Source of the DNA: Minwuia thermotolerans
Lineage (GTDB): Bacteria; Pseudomonadota; Alphaproteobacteria; Minwuiales; Minwuiaceae
Assembly: GCF_002924445.1 (NCBI RefSeq)
Contig: NZ_PIGG01000031.1
Span: 62,001 to 126,000, forward strand
DNA length: 64,000 nt
Direction: 5' to 3'
Positions 10,430 through 18,573 of this stretch are shown in pieces (position 1 is the stretch's first letter; each line of letters starts with the position of its first letter). The translations under genes and the position numbers were made by a program. The notes below the pieces were generated by a model, which saw nothing but the letters and a program-made list of their open reading frames with translations, did not search any database and was not told where the DNA came from.

Positions 10430-11124
10430 ACGACGCCCCGGCAATGGCGCTGCAGCCCGATTCATGGCTGAGCGGAATGATCGGGAAACCGGCCTGGCAC
10501 CTCACGCCGACCGGCCGGGAACTCGATCGCGTGCCATTGCCCGGGGACGGGCCCTGCTTTGTCGACGTCAAGGCGCCGGCCAACGACGTCGAAACCGTGG
10601 GTCGCGTGGAGAATGCCGGATTCCGGCTGGTCGACACCAATCTGCAGCTCGAGCGGCCGGCCTGGCCGGTGGCCCGCAGCCGCACCGGGCGCTTCGCCAT
10701 GCCCGACGACCGGGCCGCCGTGGAACGGCTGGCCGAAAGCGCCTTCACCTATTCGCGCTTCCATCTGGATCCGCTCATCCCGCGTTCGACGGCCGACCGG
10801 ATCAAGCGGGCCTGGGCGGGGAATTATTTCGACGGCAGGCGCGGCGACCACATGGTCGTCTCGGAAATCGACGGCGAGATCGCCGGCTTCCTGCAGCTTT
10901 TCCAGCAGGGCGACCTGCTGGTCATCGACCTGGTGGCCGTCAACAGCCGCTTCCGCGGCCGCGGCCTGGCCTCCGACATGCTGGCCTTCGCCGAATCGAC
11001 AATCCCGGATCTCGGCCGCGTGAAGGTCGGCACCCAGGCCGCCAATGCGCGGGCCCTGCACGCCTACAGCCGCGACAAGTTCCGGATCATCTCCGCCACC
11101 TACGTTTTCCATTATCACGGGTAG
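10426..11124 (+). CDS. GNAT-family N-acetyltransferase (PseH/LegH-like role)
   Basis: A 232-aa protein whose C-terminal half, residues about 95-232, is a GCN5-type acetyltransferase: VAVNSRFRGRGLASDML is the acetyl-CoA-binding R-x-x-G-x-G/A loop. The N-terminal 90 residues are not a recognised domain and resemble the non-catalytic half of other sugar N-acyltransferases. In pseudaminic and legionaminic acid pathways a GNAT enzyme acetylates the 4-amino group, and this gene sits between the epimerase (ATGA overlap) and the nonulosonate synthase (5-base gap), so that role fits. A different acyl donor is possible because a dedicated AMP-ligase/carrier protein ends the operon. Confidence 0.75.
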   Translation: MNDAPAMALQPDSWLSGMIGKPAWHLTPTGRELDRVPLPGDGPCFVDVKAPANDVETVGRVENAGFRLVDTNLQLERPAWPVARSRTGRFAMPDDRAAVERLAESAFTYSRFHLDPLIPRSTADRIKRAWAGNYFDGRRGDHMVVSEIDGEIAGFLQLFQQGDLLVIDLVAVNSRFRGRGLASDMLAFAESTIPDLGRVKVGTQAANARALHAYSRDKFRIISATYVFHYHG

Positions 11125-11129
11125 AGCCC

Positions 11130-12143
11130 ATGCGGATCGCCAGCCACGACACCGACCAGCGCGCCTTTGTCATCGCCGAAGTCGGCAACAACCACGAGGG
11201 CGATTTCGGCCTGGCGAAGGAAATGGTCCATCTCGCCGCCGACGCCGGCGTCGACGCCGTCAAGTTCCAGACCTTCCGCACGGAGCAGTTCATCGCGGCC
11301 GAGGACGCCGTCCGTTTCCAGCGCCTGAAGGGCTTCGAACTGAGCTACGACCAGTTCGCCGCACTGGGCGAACTGGCCCGGGCCGAGGGCCTTTCCTTCA
11401 TCTCGACGCCGCTGGACATGGAAAGCGCTGCCTTCCTGGACGGTCATGTCGACGCCTTCAAGATCGCCAGTTCCGATAACAATTTCTGGCCGCTGATCGA
11501 CTTCGTCGCCGGCCGGGAAATGCCTACCATCTTCTCGACCGGGCTTGCCGACATGGCCCTGGTTCGGCAGGCCGCGGACAGGATTCACGGCCTCTGGGCC
11601 GACCGTGGCGTGGCGCCCGGCCTGGGCGTGCTGCACTGCGTCTCCGCCTATCCGACCCCGCCCGAGGCGGCCAATGTCCGCGCCGTCGCGGCCATGCAGG
11701 CCGCCCTGCCCGATTGCGCCGTGGGCTATTCCGACCACACCCAGGGAATCGACGCAGCGGTCGTCGCCGTCGCAATCGGCGCGCGCATCGTCGAGAAGCA
11801 TTTCACTATCGCGCATGACCATTCCGACTTCCGCGACCATCAGCTCTCCGCCGATCCCGCGGAAATGAAGGCGCTGGTGGAGCGCATCCGCCTGACCGAG
11901 ACCCTGCTTGGCGACGGCCGCGTGGCCATGGCCGATTGCGAGCGCGACGCGGCGCCGCTGATCAGGCGCTCCATCGCGGCGAAGAAGCCGCTCCACCCCG
12001 GCCATGTCGTCGGCGAAGACGACCTGGTCTGGGTCCGTCCCGGCGACGGTTTCCCCCCCGGCGAGGAAGACCGCGTCATCGGCCGCACGCTGACCGCGGC
12101 CATGGCCCCGGGCCAGCGCTTCGCGCCCGATCTGCTGGCCTGA
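11130..12143 (+). CDS. neuB: NeuB-family nonulosonic acid synthase
   Basis: A 337-aa TIM-barrel enzyme that condenses phosphoenolpyruvate with a six-carbon amino sugar to make a nine-carbon acid. Family marks: FVIAEVGNNHEGDFGLAKEM with the metal/PEP site, DAVKFQTFRTEQF, FISTPLD, LHCVSAYPTP and VEKHFTI. The C-terminal 60 residues form the antifreeze-like SAF domain (SIAAKKPLHPGHVVGEDD). Sequence alone does not separate NeuB, PseI and LegI; the neighbouring aminotransferase and GNAT favour a diamino acid (Pse or Leg type) over plain sialic acid. The ATG at 11130 follows the acetyltransferase stop by 5 bases. Confidence 0.93.
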   Translation: MRIASHDTDQRAFVIAEVGNNHEGDFGLAKEMVHLAADAGVDAVKFQTFRTEQFIAAEDAVRFQRLKGFELSYDQFAALGELARAEGLSFISTPLDMESAAFLDGHVDAFKIASSDNNFWPLIDFVAGREMPTIFSTGLADMALVRQAADRIHGLWADRGVAPGLGVLHCVSAYPTPPEAANVRAVAAMQAALPDCAVGYSDHTQGIDAAVVAVAIGARIVEKHFTIAHDHSDFRDHQLSADPAEMKALVERIRLTETLLGDGRVAMADCERDAAPLIRRSIAAKKPLHPGHVVGEDDLVWVRPGDGFPPGEEDRVIGRTLTAAMAPGQRFAPDLLA

Positions 12144-12149
12144 CCGCCG

Positions 12150-13973
12150 ATGTGCGGCATCGCCGGACATATCGGCCCGGTCGCGCCGCCACCGCCGCGC
12201 ATTCAGGCAGCCTTCCGCGCCCTGCACCGGCGCGGCCCGGACGCGCGCGGGCTGTTCCAGACCCATGAAGGCGCCGCTGCGGTCACGCTGCTGCACACCC
12301 GGCTCGCCATCATCGACCTCGACCGGCGGTCCAACCAGCCCTTCCGCCGCGGCGGCCTGACCCTGGTCTTCAACGGCGAGATCTACAACCACGTCGAACT
12401 GCGCCGGGAGCTCGAGGCGCTGGGCGCGCGCTTTGTCACGCGTTCCGACACCGAGGTGCTGCTGGAAGCTTACCGTCGCTGGGGCGAGGGCTGCGTCGAC
12501 CGGCTGGAAGGCATGTGGGCCTTCGCCATTCATGACGCCGATCGCCACCGGCTGTTCGTCTCCCGCGACCCGTTCGGCGAAAAGCCGCTGCTCTGGCGCA
12601 ATGGCCCCGACGGCTTCCACTTCGCCTCCGAGATCGCCGGCCTGGCCGCACTGAGCGGCGAACGGCCCGAGGTCGAGCGGGAGACCGTGCGCCGCTTCCT
12701 GGTGAACGGCTACAAGTCCCTCTACAAGTCCGACGCCCTGTTCCACCGCGGGGTGAAGGAGCTGCCGCCCGGCTGCAATCTCACCGTCGGCGGCAATGGC
12801 GACGTCGAGATCGCGCGCTACTGGCGGCCCCGCTACACACCTGACGCCGCCTTGACCTTCGCGGAAGCCGTGGAAGGCGTACGCCATCATCTCTCGGAGA
12901 GCATGCGCCTCAGGCTCCGCGCCGACGTGCCCATCGCCTTCTGCCTGTCAGGCGGCGTCGACAGTGCGGCGCTGGCCTCCTTCGCGGCAAAGCATCACGG
13001 CGCGGACGTCGCGACCTTCTCCATCATCGATCCCGACCCGCGCTACGACGAGAGCGGCAACATCCGCGCGACTGTGGACGACCTGGGCTGCCGCCACCGC
13101 GAGATCCGCCTGTCGCAATCGTCGGACCTCGACCGTTTCGCCGAGCTCGTCGGCTATCACGGCAAGCCCGTGGCCACCGCGTCCTATTACGTCCACAGCC
13201 TGCTGTCGGAGGCGATGCGGGAGCAGGGCTTCAAGGTCGCCGTCTCCGGCACCGGCGCGGACGAGTTGGTCACCGGCTATTACGACCACTTCAACCTGCA
13301 CCTGCACGCCATGCGCAATCACCCCGACCGCGCGGCGCGGCTGCAGGACTGGCAGACGCATCTCGCGCCGATCGTGCGCAACCCGCACCTGCAGAATCCC
13401 GGACTCTACGACGCCGACCCGGACTTCCGCGGCCACATCTACCTCAATGCGGATGTCTTCTCCGACTATCTGACCGAGCCCTTCCGGGAGGACTTCACCG
13501 AGGAACCGCTCTCCGGCGACCTGCTGCGCAACCGCATGCTGAACGAGCTATGCGTCGAGGCCGTGCCGATCATCGTCCGGGAGGACGACCTCAATTCCAT
13601 GCGCTCCTCGATCGAGAACCGCAGTCCCTATCTGGACCGCGCCCTCTGCGACTTCGCCTACACCATCCCGCCCGAGCACCTGATCCGCGACGGCTACGCC
13701 AAGGCGCCCCTGCGCGAGGCGGCGAAGGACGTGCTCAACGACACGGTTCGCCTGGACCGGCACAAGAAGGGGTTCAATGCCGCCTTCCGCAGCCTCTTCG
13801 ATCTCGACACCCCGAAGACGCGGGAGCGCATCCTGGACGACGGCCCGATCTTCGACATCGTCCGCCGCGAGAAGGTCGAGGAAGCCATGGGCCGCGCGGA
13901 GCTGCCCAACAGTTTCTCGAAGTTCCTCTTCTCCTTCGTCTCCGCCAAGCTGTTCATGGAGCAATGGGCATGA
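12150..13973 (+). CDS. asnB: Asparagine synthase-like, glutamine-hydrolysing amidotransferase
   Basis: A 607-aa two-domain enzyme. Cys2 after the start Met is the glutamine amidotransferase nucleophile (MCGIAGHIG), with FNGEIYNHVELR and the RSDTEVLLEAY loop of class II glutaminases; the second half has the ATP pyrophosphatase loop SGGVDS at 267-272. Ordinary AsnB makes asparagine, but paralogues in surface-glycan loci amidate carboxylates or supply ammonia. It overlaps the next gene, a sugar amidotransferase, by four bases (ATGA), and such pairs are common in glycan loci, which argues for a sugar or acyl-group amidation role. Bulk asparagine synthesis cannot be excluded. Confidence 0.85.
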   Translation: MCGIAGHIGPVAPPPPRIQAAFRALHRRGPDARGLFQTHEGAAAVTLLHTRLAIIDLDRRSNQPFRRGGLTLVFNGEIYNHVELRRELEALGARFVTRSDTEVLLEAYRRWGEGCVDRLEGMWAFAIHDADRHRLFVSRDPFGEKPLLWRNGPDGFHFASEIAGLAALSGERPEVERETVRRFLVNGYKSLYKSDALFHRGVKELPPGCNLTVGGNGDVEIARYWRPRYTPDAALTFAEAVEGVRHHLSESMRLRLRADVPIAFCLSGGVDSAALASFAAKHHGADVATFSIIDPDPRYDESGNIRATVDDLGCRHREIRLSQSSDLDRFAELVGYHGKPVATASYYVHSLLSEAMREQGFKVAVSGTGADELVTGYYDHFNLHLHAMRNHPDRAARLQDWQTHLAPIVRNPHLQNPGLYDADPDFRGHIYLNADVFSDYLTEPFREDFTEEPLSGDLLRNRMLNELCVEAVPIIVREDDLNSMRSSIENRSPYLDRALCDFAYTIPPEHLIRDGYAKAPLREAAKDVLNDTVRLDRHKKGFNAAFRSLFDLDTPKTRERILDDGPIFDIVRREKVEEAMGRAELPNSFSKFLFSFVSAKLFMEQWA

Positions 13974-15121
13974 GCGTCCGTTTCTGTCAGAGCTGCGTCC
14001 TGCCCGACAGCCGTCCCGGCATCGAGATCGGCGCGGACGGGGTCTGCAATGCCTGCAAGGGCCACAGCGACAACCGTTCGAGCATCGACTGGGCCGGGCG
14101 CGGCCAGGCCCTGGAACGGCTCTTCCGCGGCGCGAAGGCGCGCAAGGCGGCCTATGACTGCATCGTCCCCGTCTCCGGCGGCAAGGACAGCTTCTGGCAG
14201 GTCGCCAAGTGTCTCGAGATGGACATGAAGGTGCTCGCCGTGACCTGGCGCTCGCCGGGCCGCAACGCCCTGGGCCAGGCCAACCTGGACCGGTTGGTGG
14301 CGCTGGGTGTCGACCATATCGATTTCTCGATCGATCCGTCCGTCGAGGCGCGGTTCATGAAGAAGACGCTGATCGAGACCGGGTCCAGCGCCGTGCCCAT
14401 GCACCTCGCCATCTTCGCCATCCCCATGCGGATCGCCGTGCAGATGCGCGTGCCGCTGATCGTCTGGGGCGAGAGCCCGTTCATGGAGTATGGAGGGCAG
14501 AAGGGCGACAGCGACCTGGACCTGTTGAACCACGCCTGGCTGAAGCGCCACGGCATCCTGCAGGGCCGGGAGGCGCTGGACTGGGCCGGCGACGAGCTGA
14601 CCACCGCCGAGCTGGCGGCCTACTGCCCGCCCGCGGAGGAGGAGTTCCGGCAGGCGCAGGTCCGCTCCATCTTCATGGGCTACTATCTGCAGTGGGATCC
14701 GGCCGAGAGCCTGCGCGTCGCCGAGGCCAATGGCTTCCGCCGCCGCCCCGAGGGCCCCAAGATCGGCCTCTACGACTATGCCGACATCGACTGCGACTTC
14801 ATCTCCGTCCACCACTGGTTCAAGTGGCCGAAATTCGGCTTCACGCGGCTGTTCGACAATCTGGCGCTGGAGATCCGCAATGGCCGGATGAGCCGCGACG
14901 AGGCACTGGCCATCATCGGGCGGCTGGGCGATCAGCGGCCCGACGCCGACATCGCCCGCGCCTGCGATTTCATGGGACTCTCGGCGGCCGAGTTCGCCGC
15001 ACTGGAGGAAAAGTTCCGCGACCATGATGTCTGGACGGCGCGCGACGGCCGCTGGATCATTGACGGCTTCCCCGTCGAGAGCCGGGACTGGCCGGCTGTG
15101 CCGATGGAGCGCGCCGCATGA
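13970..15121 (+). CDS. N-acetyl sugar amidotransferase (PseA/WbpG type)
   Basis: A 383-aa enzyme of the family that converts an N-acetyl group on a sugar into an acetamidino group: PseA in Campylobacter makes acetamidino-pseudaminic acid and WbpG acts in Pseudomonas O-antigen. Two CxxC pairs (C6/C9 and C26/C29) look like a zinc site and VSGGKDS at 68-74 is the ATP pyrophosphatase loop. ATGA overlap with asnB gives the start at 13970; an in-frame ATG two codons earlier is also possible. No HisH/HisF-like ammonia partner is nearby, so the AsnB-like neighbour may supply nitrogen. This suggests that the final nonulosonic acid carries an amidino group. Confidence 0.85.
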   Translation: MSVRFCQSCVLPDSRPGIEIGADGVCNACKGHSDNRSSIDWAGRGQALERLFRGAKARKAAYDCIVPVSGGKDSFWQVAKCLEMDMKVLAVTWRSPGRNALGQANLDRLVALGVDHIDFSIDPSVEARFMKKTLIETGSSAVPMHLAIFAIPMRIAVQMRVPLIVWGESPFMEYGGQKGDSDLDLLNHAWLKRHGILQGREALDWAGDELTTAELAAYCPPAEEEFRQAQVRSIFMGYYLQWDPAESLRVAEANGFRRRPEGPKIGLYDYADIDCDFISVHHWFKWPKFGFTRLFDNLALEIRNGRMSRDEALAIIGRLGDQRPDADIARACDFMGLSAAEFAALEEKFRDHDVWTARDGRWIIDGFPVESRDWPAVPMERAA

Positions 15122-15462
15122 GGCTGGCGGAAAGGAATCCCCCGCGTGTGTTCGAGCCCGCGCCCGGCATTGCCATCAGCGACTGCGGCGATGTCGAGCT
15201 GCGGCCGGACGAGCAGGTCACGCTGGTGACCGAGGCCGGCAAGCGCATGGATGTGGCTGCCAGGGATTTCGGCTTCTACGCCACGCCGTCCGTGAACGGC
15301 CGGCTGAAATCGGAGGGCTTCAAGACGGCCCTGGTCCGCAATGCGCGCGGGCAGGTCTACGTCATGGTCGTCGACAGCGACCGTATGGCGGATTTCGACC
15401 GCTATTGCGCCTCGGAGCGGCAGACGGTGCTGGAGTGGCTGGATGAACGCCCCCTGGACTGA
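15118..15462 (+). CDS. Unknown 114-aa protein in the glycosylation operon
   Basis: No family is recognised. The predicted protein is soluble, mostly beta-like, without signal peptide, membrane segment or cysteine-rich motif; a conserved-looking core is DFGFYATPSVNGRLKSEGFK followed by TALVRNARGQVYVMVVD. It begins with an ATGA overlap on the sugar amidotransferase and overlaps the ligase gene by 20 bases, so it is translated as part of this pathway and its codon use matches its neighbours. It could be a small carrier-associated or structural subunit of the enzyme before or after it. No function is claimed. Confidence 0.7.
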   Translation: MRLAERNPPRVFEPAPGIAISDCGDVELRPDEQVTLVTEAGKRMDVAARDFGFYATPSVNGRLKSEGFKTALVRNARGQVYVMVVDSDRMADFDRYCASERQTVLEWLDERPLD

Positions 15463-17995
15463 GGACACCATCCAGGGCGTGCTCGCCGCCAACCGGCTGC
15501 GCGAGGACGGGCGCCCGTTCCTGACGTTGATCGAGGCGGACGGGCGCGAACGCGTCTTCACCTATTCCGAACTGCTGGAGCGCGCCGAATGCTGGGCTGC
15601 GCATTTCGCGGGCCACGGAATCGTTCAGGGTGACCGCGTTGTCGTGATCCTGCGCCACAGCGTCGACCTCTACGCCGCCTATATCGGCGCGCTGCTGCTG
15701 GGCGCGGTGCCGACCATGTTCGCCCACCCCTCGCCCAAGCTCTCGGAGGCCGTCTATTTCGAGACCATCGGGACGCTGCTCACCGGCAGCCGCGCCAGGG
15801 CGCTGGTCACCTATGACGAACTTGCGCCGAAGCTGACGCCGCTGGTGAACAGGATCGGCAGCTTCGAGCATCTGGCGACGCCCGACGACATCGACCCGGA
15901 ACACCGCGATCATCCCGCACCTTCAGTGGCGCCGGACGACGCCGCCTTCCTGCAATACTCGTCGGGCACGACGGGACTGAAGAAGGGCGTCGTCATCAGC
16001 CACCGCGCCCTGCTCTGGCAGATCCGGACCTATGGCGAGACCATCGGCGCCGACGAACGCGACACCATCGTCTCCTGGCTGCCGCTCTATCACGACATGG
16101 GCCTGATCGCGTGCTTCTTCCTGCCGCTGATCCGCCGCTGCCGGCTGGTCGCCATGTCGCCGTTCGACTGGGTACAGAGGCCCGGCCTGTGGCTCGACGC
16201 GGTGACAAGACACAAGGGCACGCTCGGCTGGCTGCCGAACTTCGCCTACGCCTTCATGGCGAGGAATGCGCCGGAATACGATTGGGAGCTGTCGAGCCTG
16301 CGCGGCGTGGTCAATTGCTCGGAGCCGGTGACCGCAGCGGCGCACGCCGCCTTCCTCGACCGCTTCCGCGCCCACGGCTTCCGCGAGGATGCGCTGGCCG
16401 CCTCCTACGCCATGGCCGAAGCGACCTACGCCGTCACGTCGGGCGGCTTCGGCGAACCCCTCCGGTCGGTCGAGCGGGATGGACGCCGGCTCGTCTCGTC
16501 CGGCGTTGTGTTGCCGGGCACCGAGGTCCGCATACTGGGCGATGATGGGCAGGTGCTGCCCGACGGCGCGACAGGCGAGATCGAGATCCTCTCGCACTCG
16601 CTCTTCCGCGAATACGATGGCAACCTGGAGGCGACGGCCGAGGCGCTGAAGGATGGCCGGTATCTCAGCGGCGATCTGGGCTGCCTGTTGGACGGGCATC
16701 TCTACGTCACCGGCCGCAAGCGCGACCTGATCATCATCGGCGGCAAGAACATCTACCCTCACGACATCGAGGCGCTGGCCGAAGGCGTGGACGGAATCAC
16801 GCCGGGCCGGAGCGTCGCGCTCGGCGAGGCCGACGACGCCGCCGGCACGCAGCATCTGCTGGTGCTGGCCGAAAGTGACCGCCCCGAAGCCGATTGGGCG
16901 GGCCTGTCGGAAACCGTAAGGGCCACGGTCGCCGCGGCCACCGAGGTCAGTCCGCGCGCCGTCCATATCGTGCCGCCGCGCTGGCTGAGGAAATCGACCT
17001 CCGGGAAGCTGGCCCGCAGCGCCAATCTGGAGCGCTACCGCGCCGAGTTCGCGCCGAAGCCCGCGGCCCCGGCCATCGCCCCGGCTACCACGCTGGAGCG
17101 CGTCCGCCAGGTGGTGAACGGCCAGATCCTGAGCGCCGGGCGAGCGGAGGATCACGAACCGCTGATCCGCTCCGGCCGCATCGACAGCTTCTCAATCGTC
17201 AATCTGGTGCTGGAAATCGAGCGGGCCTTCGACATCCGCCTGCCCGAGAGCGTGGCCGCCGACCCGGATGCCCTCGACACGATCGCCGCCATCGCAGCGA
17301 CCGTCGAGCGCCTGAAGGACGGCGGCATCGGCGGCGAGACCGCCTTCGACTTCGGCCCCGACGACGTGCCCATGCGCGCCGACGGGCCGGTCGCGCTTTC
17401 GTCGCGCCGACCCGGCTTCTGGACCTGGTACTACCGCTTCCGCCTCCGGACCCTCGGCGTCCGCCATGGCCGGGGCCTCCGTGTACTGGGCCCGCTCCTG
17501 CTCCGGCTCGAGGGAAATCCGCGCAATCTCAGCATCGGCGACGGGGTCACGATCATGCCCTGGGCCGATCTGAAGGTGCGCGAGAACGGGAAAATCACCA
17601 TCGGTGACGGCTGCGCCATCGACACCATGGCCCGGCTGGTGGCGGCGAACGACGCCGAGATCCGCCTCGGCGACCGCGCCCAGATCGCCTTTTCCTCGAT
17701 CATCAACGCCGGCGAGAACGTCACCATCGGCCGCGACACGGCGACCGCCGGCCACTGCACCATCATCGCTTCCGAGCACAACTATCGCGGGCGCGAGCCC
17801 ATCATGCACCAGGGCTACCGGCATGAACCGGTGCTGATCGGCGCCGACGTCTGGCTGGCCTCCAACGTGCTGGTCACGCCGGGCGCGAAGATCGGCAATG
17901 GCGCGGTGATCTCGGCGCGATCCACCGTGACGGGCACGATCCCGCCCTATGCGCTGGCCGCCGGCGTGCCCGCGCGGGTGATCGGCGCGCGCTGA
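15443..17995 (+). CDS. Three-domain AMP-ligase / acyl carrier / left-handed beta-helix acyltransferase
   Basis: An 850-aa cytosolic fusion. Residues 1-540: adenylate-forming ligase with phosphate loop YSSGTTGLKKG (172-182), the LPLYHDMGL motif (213-221) typical of fatty acyl-AMP ligases, YLSGDLG (407-413) and the catalytic-loop TSGK (Lys at about 522). Residues 550-625: carrier protein; S582 in GRIDSFSIVNLVLEIE is the likely phosphopantetheine site. Residues 690-850: hexapeptide repeats of a left-handed beta-helix acyltransferase, with SEHN (777-780) near the probable active His and the end PYALAAGVPARVIG. The inferred scheme is activation of an acid, loading on the internal carrier and transfer to a sugar amine. 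It overlaps the 114-aa gene by 20 bases and ends the operon. Confidence 0.85.
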   Translation: MNAPWTEDTIQGVLAANRLREDGRPFLTLIEADGRERVFTYSELLERAECWAAHFAGHGIVQGDRVVVILRHSVDLYAAYIGALLLGAVPTMFAHPSPKLSEAVYFETIGTLLTGSRARALVTYDELAPKLTPLVNRIGSFEHLATPDDIDPEHRDHPAPSVAPDDAAFLQYSSGTTGLKKGVVISHRALLWQIRTYGETIGADERDTIVSWLPLYHDMGLIACFFLPLIRRCRLVAMSPFDWVQRPGLWLDAVTRHKGTLGWLPNFAYAFMARNAPEYDWELSSLRGVVNCSEPVTAAAHAAFLDRFRAHGFREDALAASYAMAEATYAVTSGGFGEPLRSVERDGRRLVSSGVVLPGTEVRILGDDGQVLPDGATGEIEILSHSLFREYDGNLEATAEALKDGRYLSGDLGCLLDGHLYVTGRKRDLIIIGGKNIYPHDIEALAEGVDGITPGRSVALGEADDAAGTQHLLVLAESDRPEADWAGLSETVRATVAAATEVSPRAVHIVPPRWLRKSTSGKLARSANLERYRAEFAPKPAAPAIAPATTLERVRQVVNGQILSAGRAEDHEPLIRSGRIDSFSIVNLVLEIERAFDIRLPESVAADPDALDTIAAIAATVERLKDGGIGGETAFDFGPDDVPMRADGPVALSSRRPGFWTWYYRFRLRTLGVRHGRGLRVLGPLLLRLEGNPRNLSIGDGVTIMPWADLKVRENGKITIGDGCAIDTMARLVAANDAEIRLGDRAQIAFSSIINAGENVTIGRDTATAGHCTIIASEHNYRGREPIMHQGYRHEPVLIGADVWLASNVLVTPGAKIGNGAVISARSTVTGTIPPYALAAGVPARVIGAR

Positions 17996-17998
17996 CGC

Positions 17999-18487
17999 TC
18001 AGCCGAGCGGCAGGCTGCGGATGTGGTTGGTCCAGCCGTGCTCCAGGGCCTCGAGCCGCACCAGCAGCGCCGCCAGATCATTGCCTTCGGCATCGAAGAC
18101 GTCGGCGAAATCGGCCTCCAGCCCGGCGATCCTCTCCGACAGCGCGCGGCCTGTCCGTGTCAGGCGGACAATCGTCGCGCGGCGGTCCTGGGACGACTTG
18201 AACTGCTCGATATAGCCGGCCTCGACCAGATTCTTGAGGTTGTAGGAGGCGTTGGAACCCTGATAGTAGCCGCGCTCCGTCAGGGTGCGGACGTTCACCT
18301 CCGCGTCGCCGATATTGGTCAGAAGCAGAGCCTGGACGGCGCTGATGTCGGCGATGCCGAGGCGATCCAGCTCCGCCCGGATCACGTCCAGATAGAGGCG
18401 GTGAAGACGCTCGATCATACGGGTTACGGCACGGTAGGCGCGGCCCGGATCGCGGGTCATGCTGTCCGGCTGATGGCTTTCGGCCAT
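17999..18487 (-). CDS. MarR/winged-helix transcription regulator, LdtR-like
   Basis: A 162-aa DNA-binding protein. The recognition-helix region contains RGYYQGSNASYNLKNLVEAG and then a wing with SSQDRRATIVRLTRTG, the pattern of alphaproteobacterial LdtR-type MarR regulators (LdtR controls an L,D-transpeptidase and stress tolerance in Liberibacter). The Met at 18487 is the start where the homologous helix-rich N terminus begins; the frame upstream crosses the divergent promoter region. It converges on the glycosylation operon with only 3 bases between the stops. A CtrA-like half-matched box lies just upstream of its start. Confidence 0.8.
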   Translation of the reverse strand: MAESHQPDSMTRDPGRAYRAVTRMIERLHRLYLDVIRAELDRLGIADISAVQALLLTNIGDAEVNVRTLTERGYYQGSNASYNLKNLVEAGYIEQFKSSQDRRATIVRLTRTGRALSERIAGLEADFADVFDAEGNDLAALLVRLEALEHGWTNHIRSLPLG

Positions 18488-18503
18488 GAAGTCGCTCCGG
18501 CGG

Positions 18504-18518
18504 TTAAGCGAACGGTAA
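18504..18518 (-). promoter_or_regulatory. CtrA-like box between the LdtR-like and receiver genes
   Basis: On the minus strand the bases read TTAC-N7-TTAA followed by CCG, one base off the CtrA consensus TTAA-N7-TTAA. It lies in the 86-base gap between two divergent genes. A short motif can arise by chance, but a similar box with almost the same spacer lies before the DUF2336 gene nearby. Confidence 0.3.
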
Positions 18519-18573
18519 GATGATGGTGGCAGCGTTTCCTTAACAAGCCCCTGCCCCAACCAGGCCATCAATC

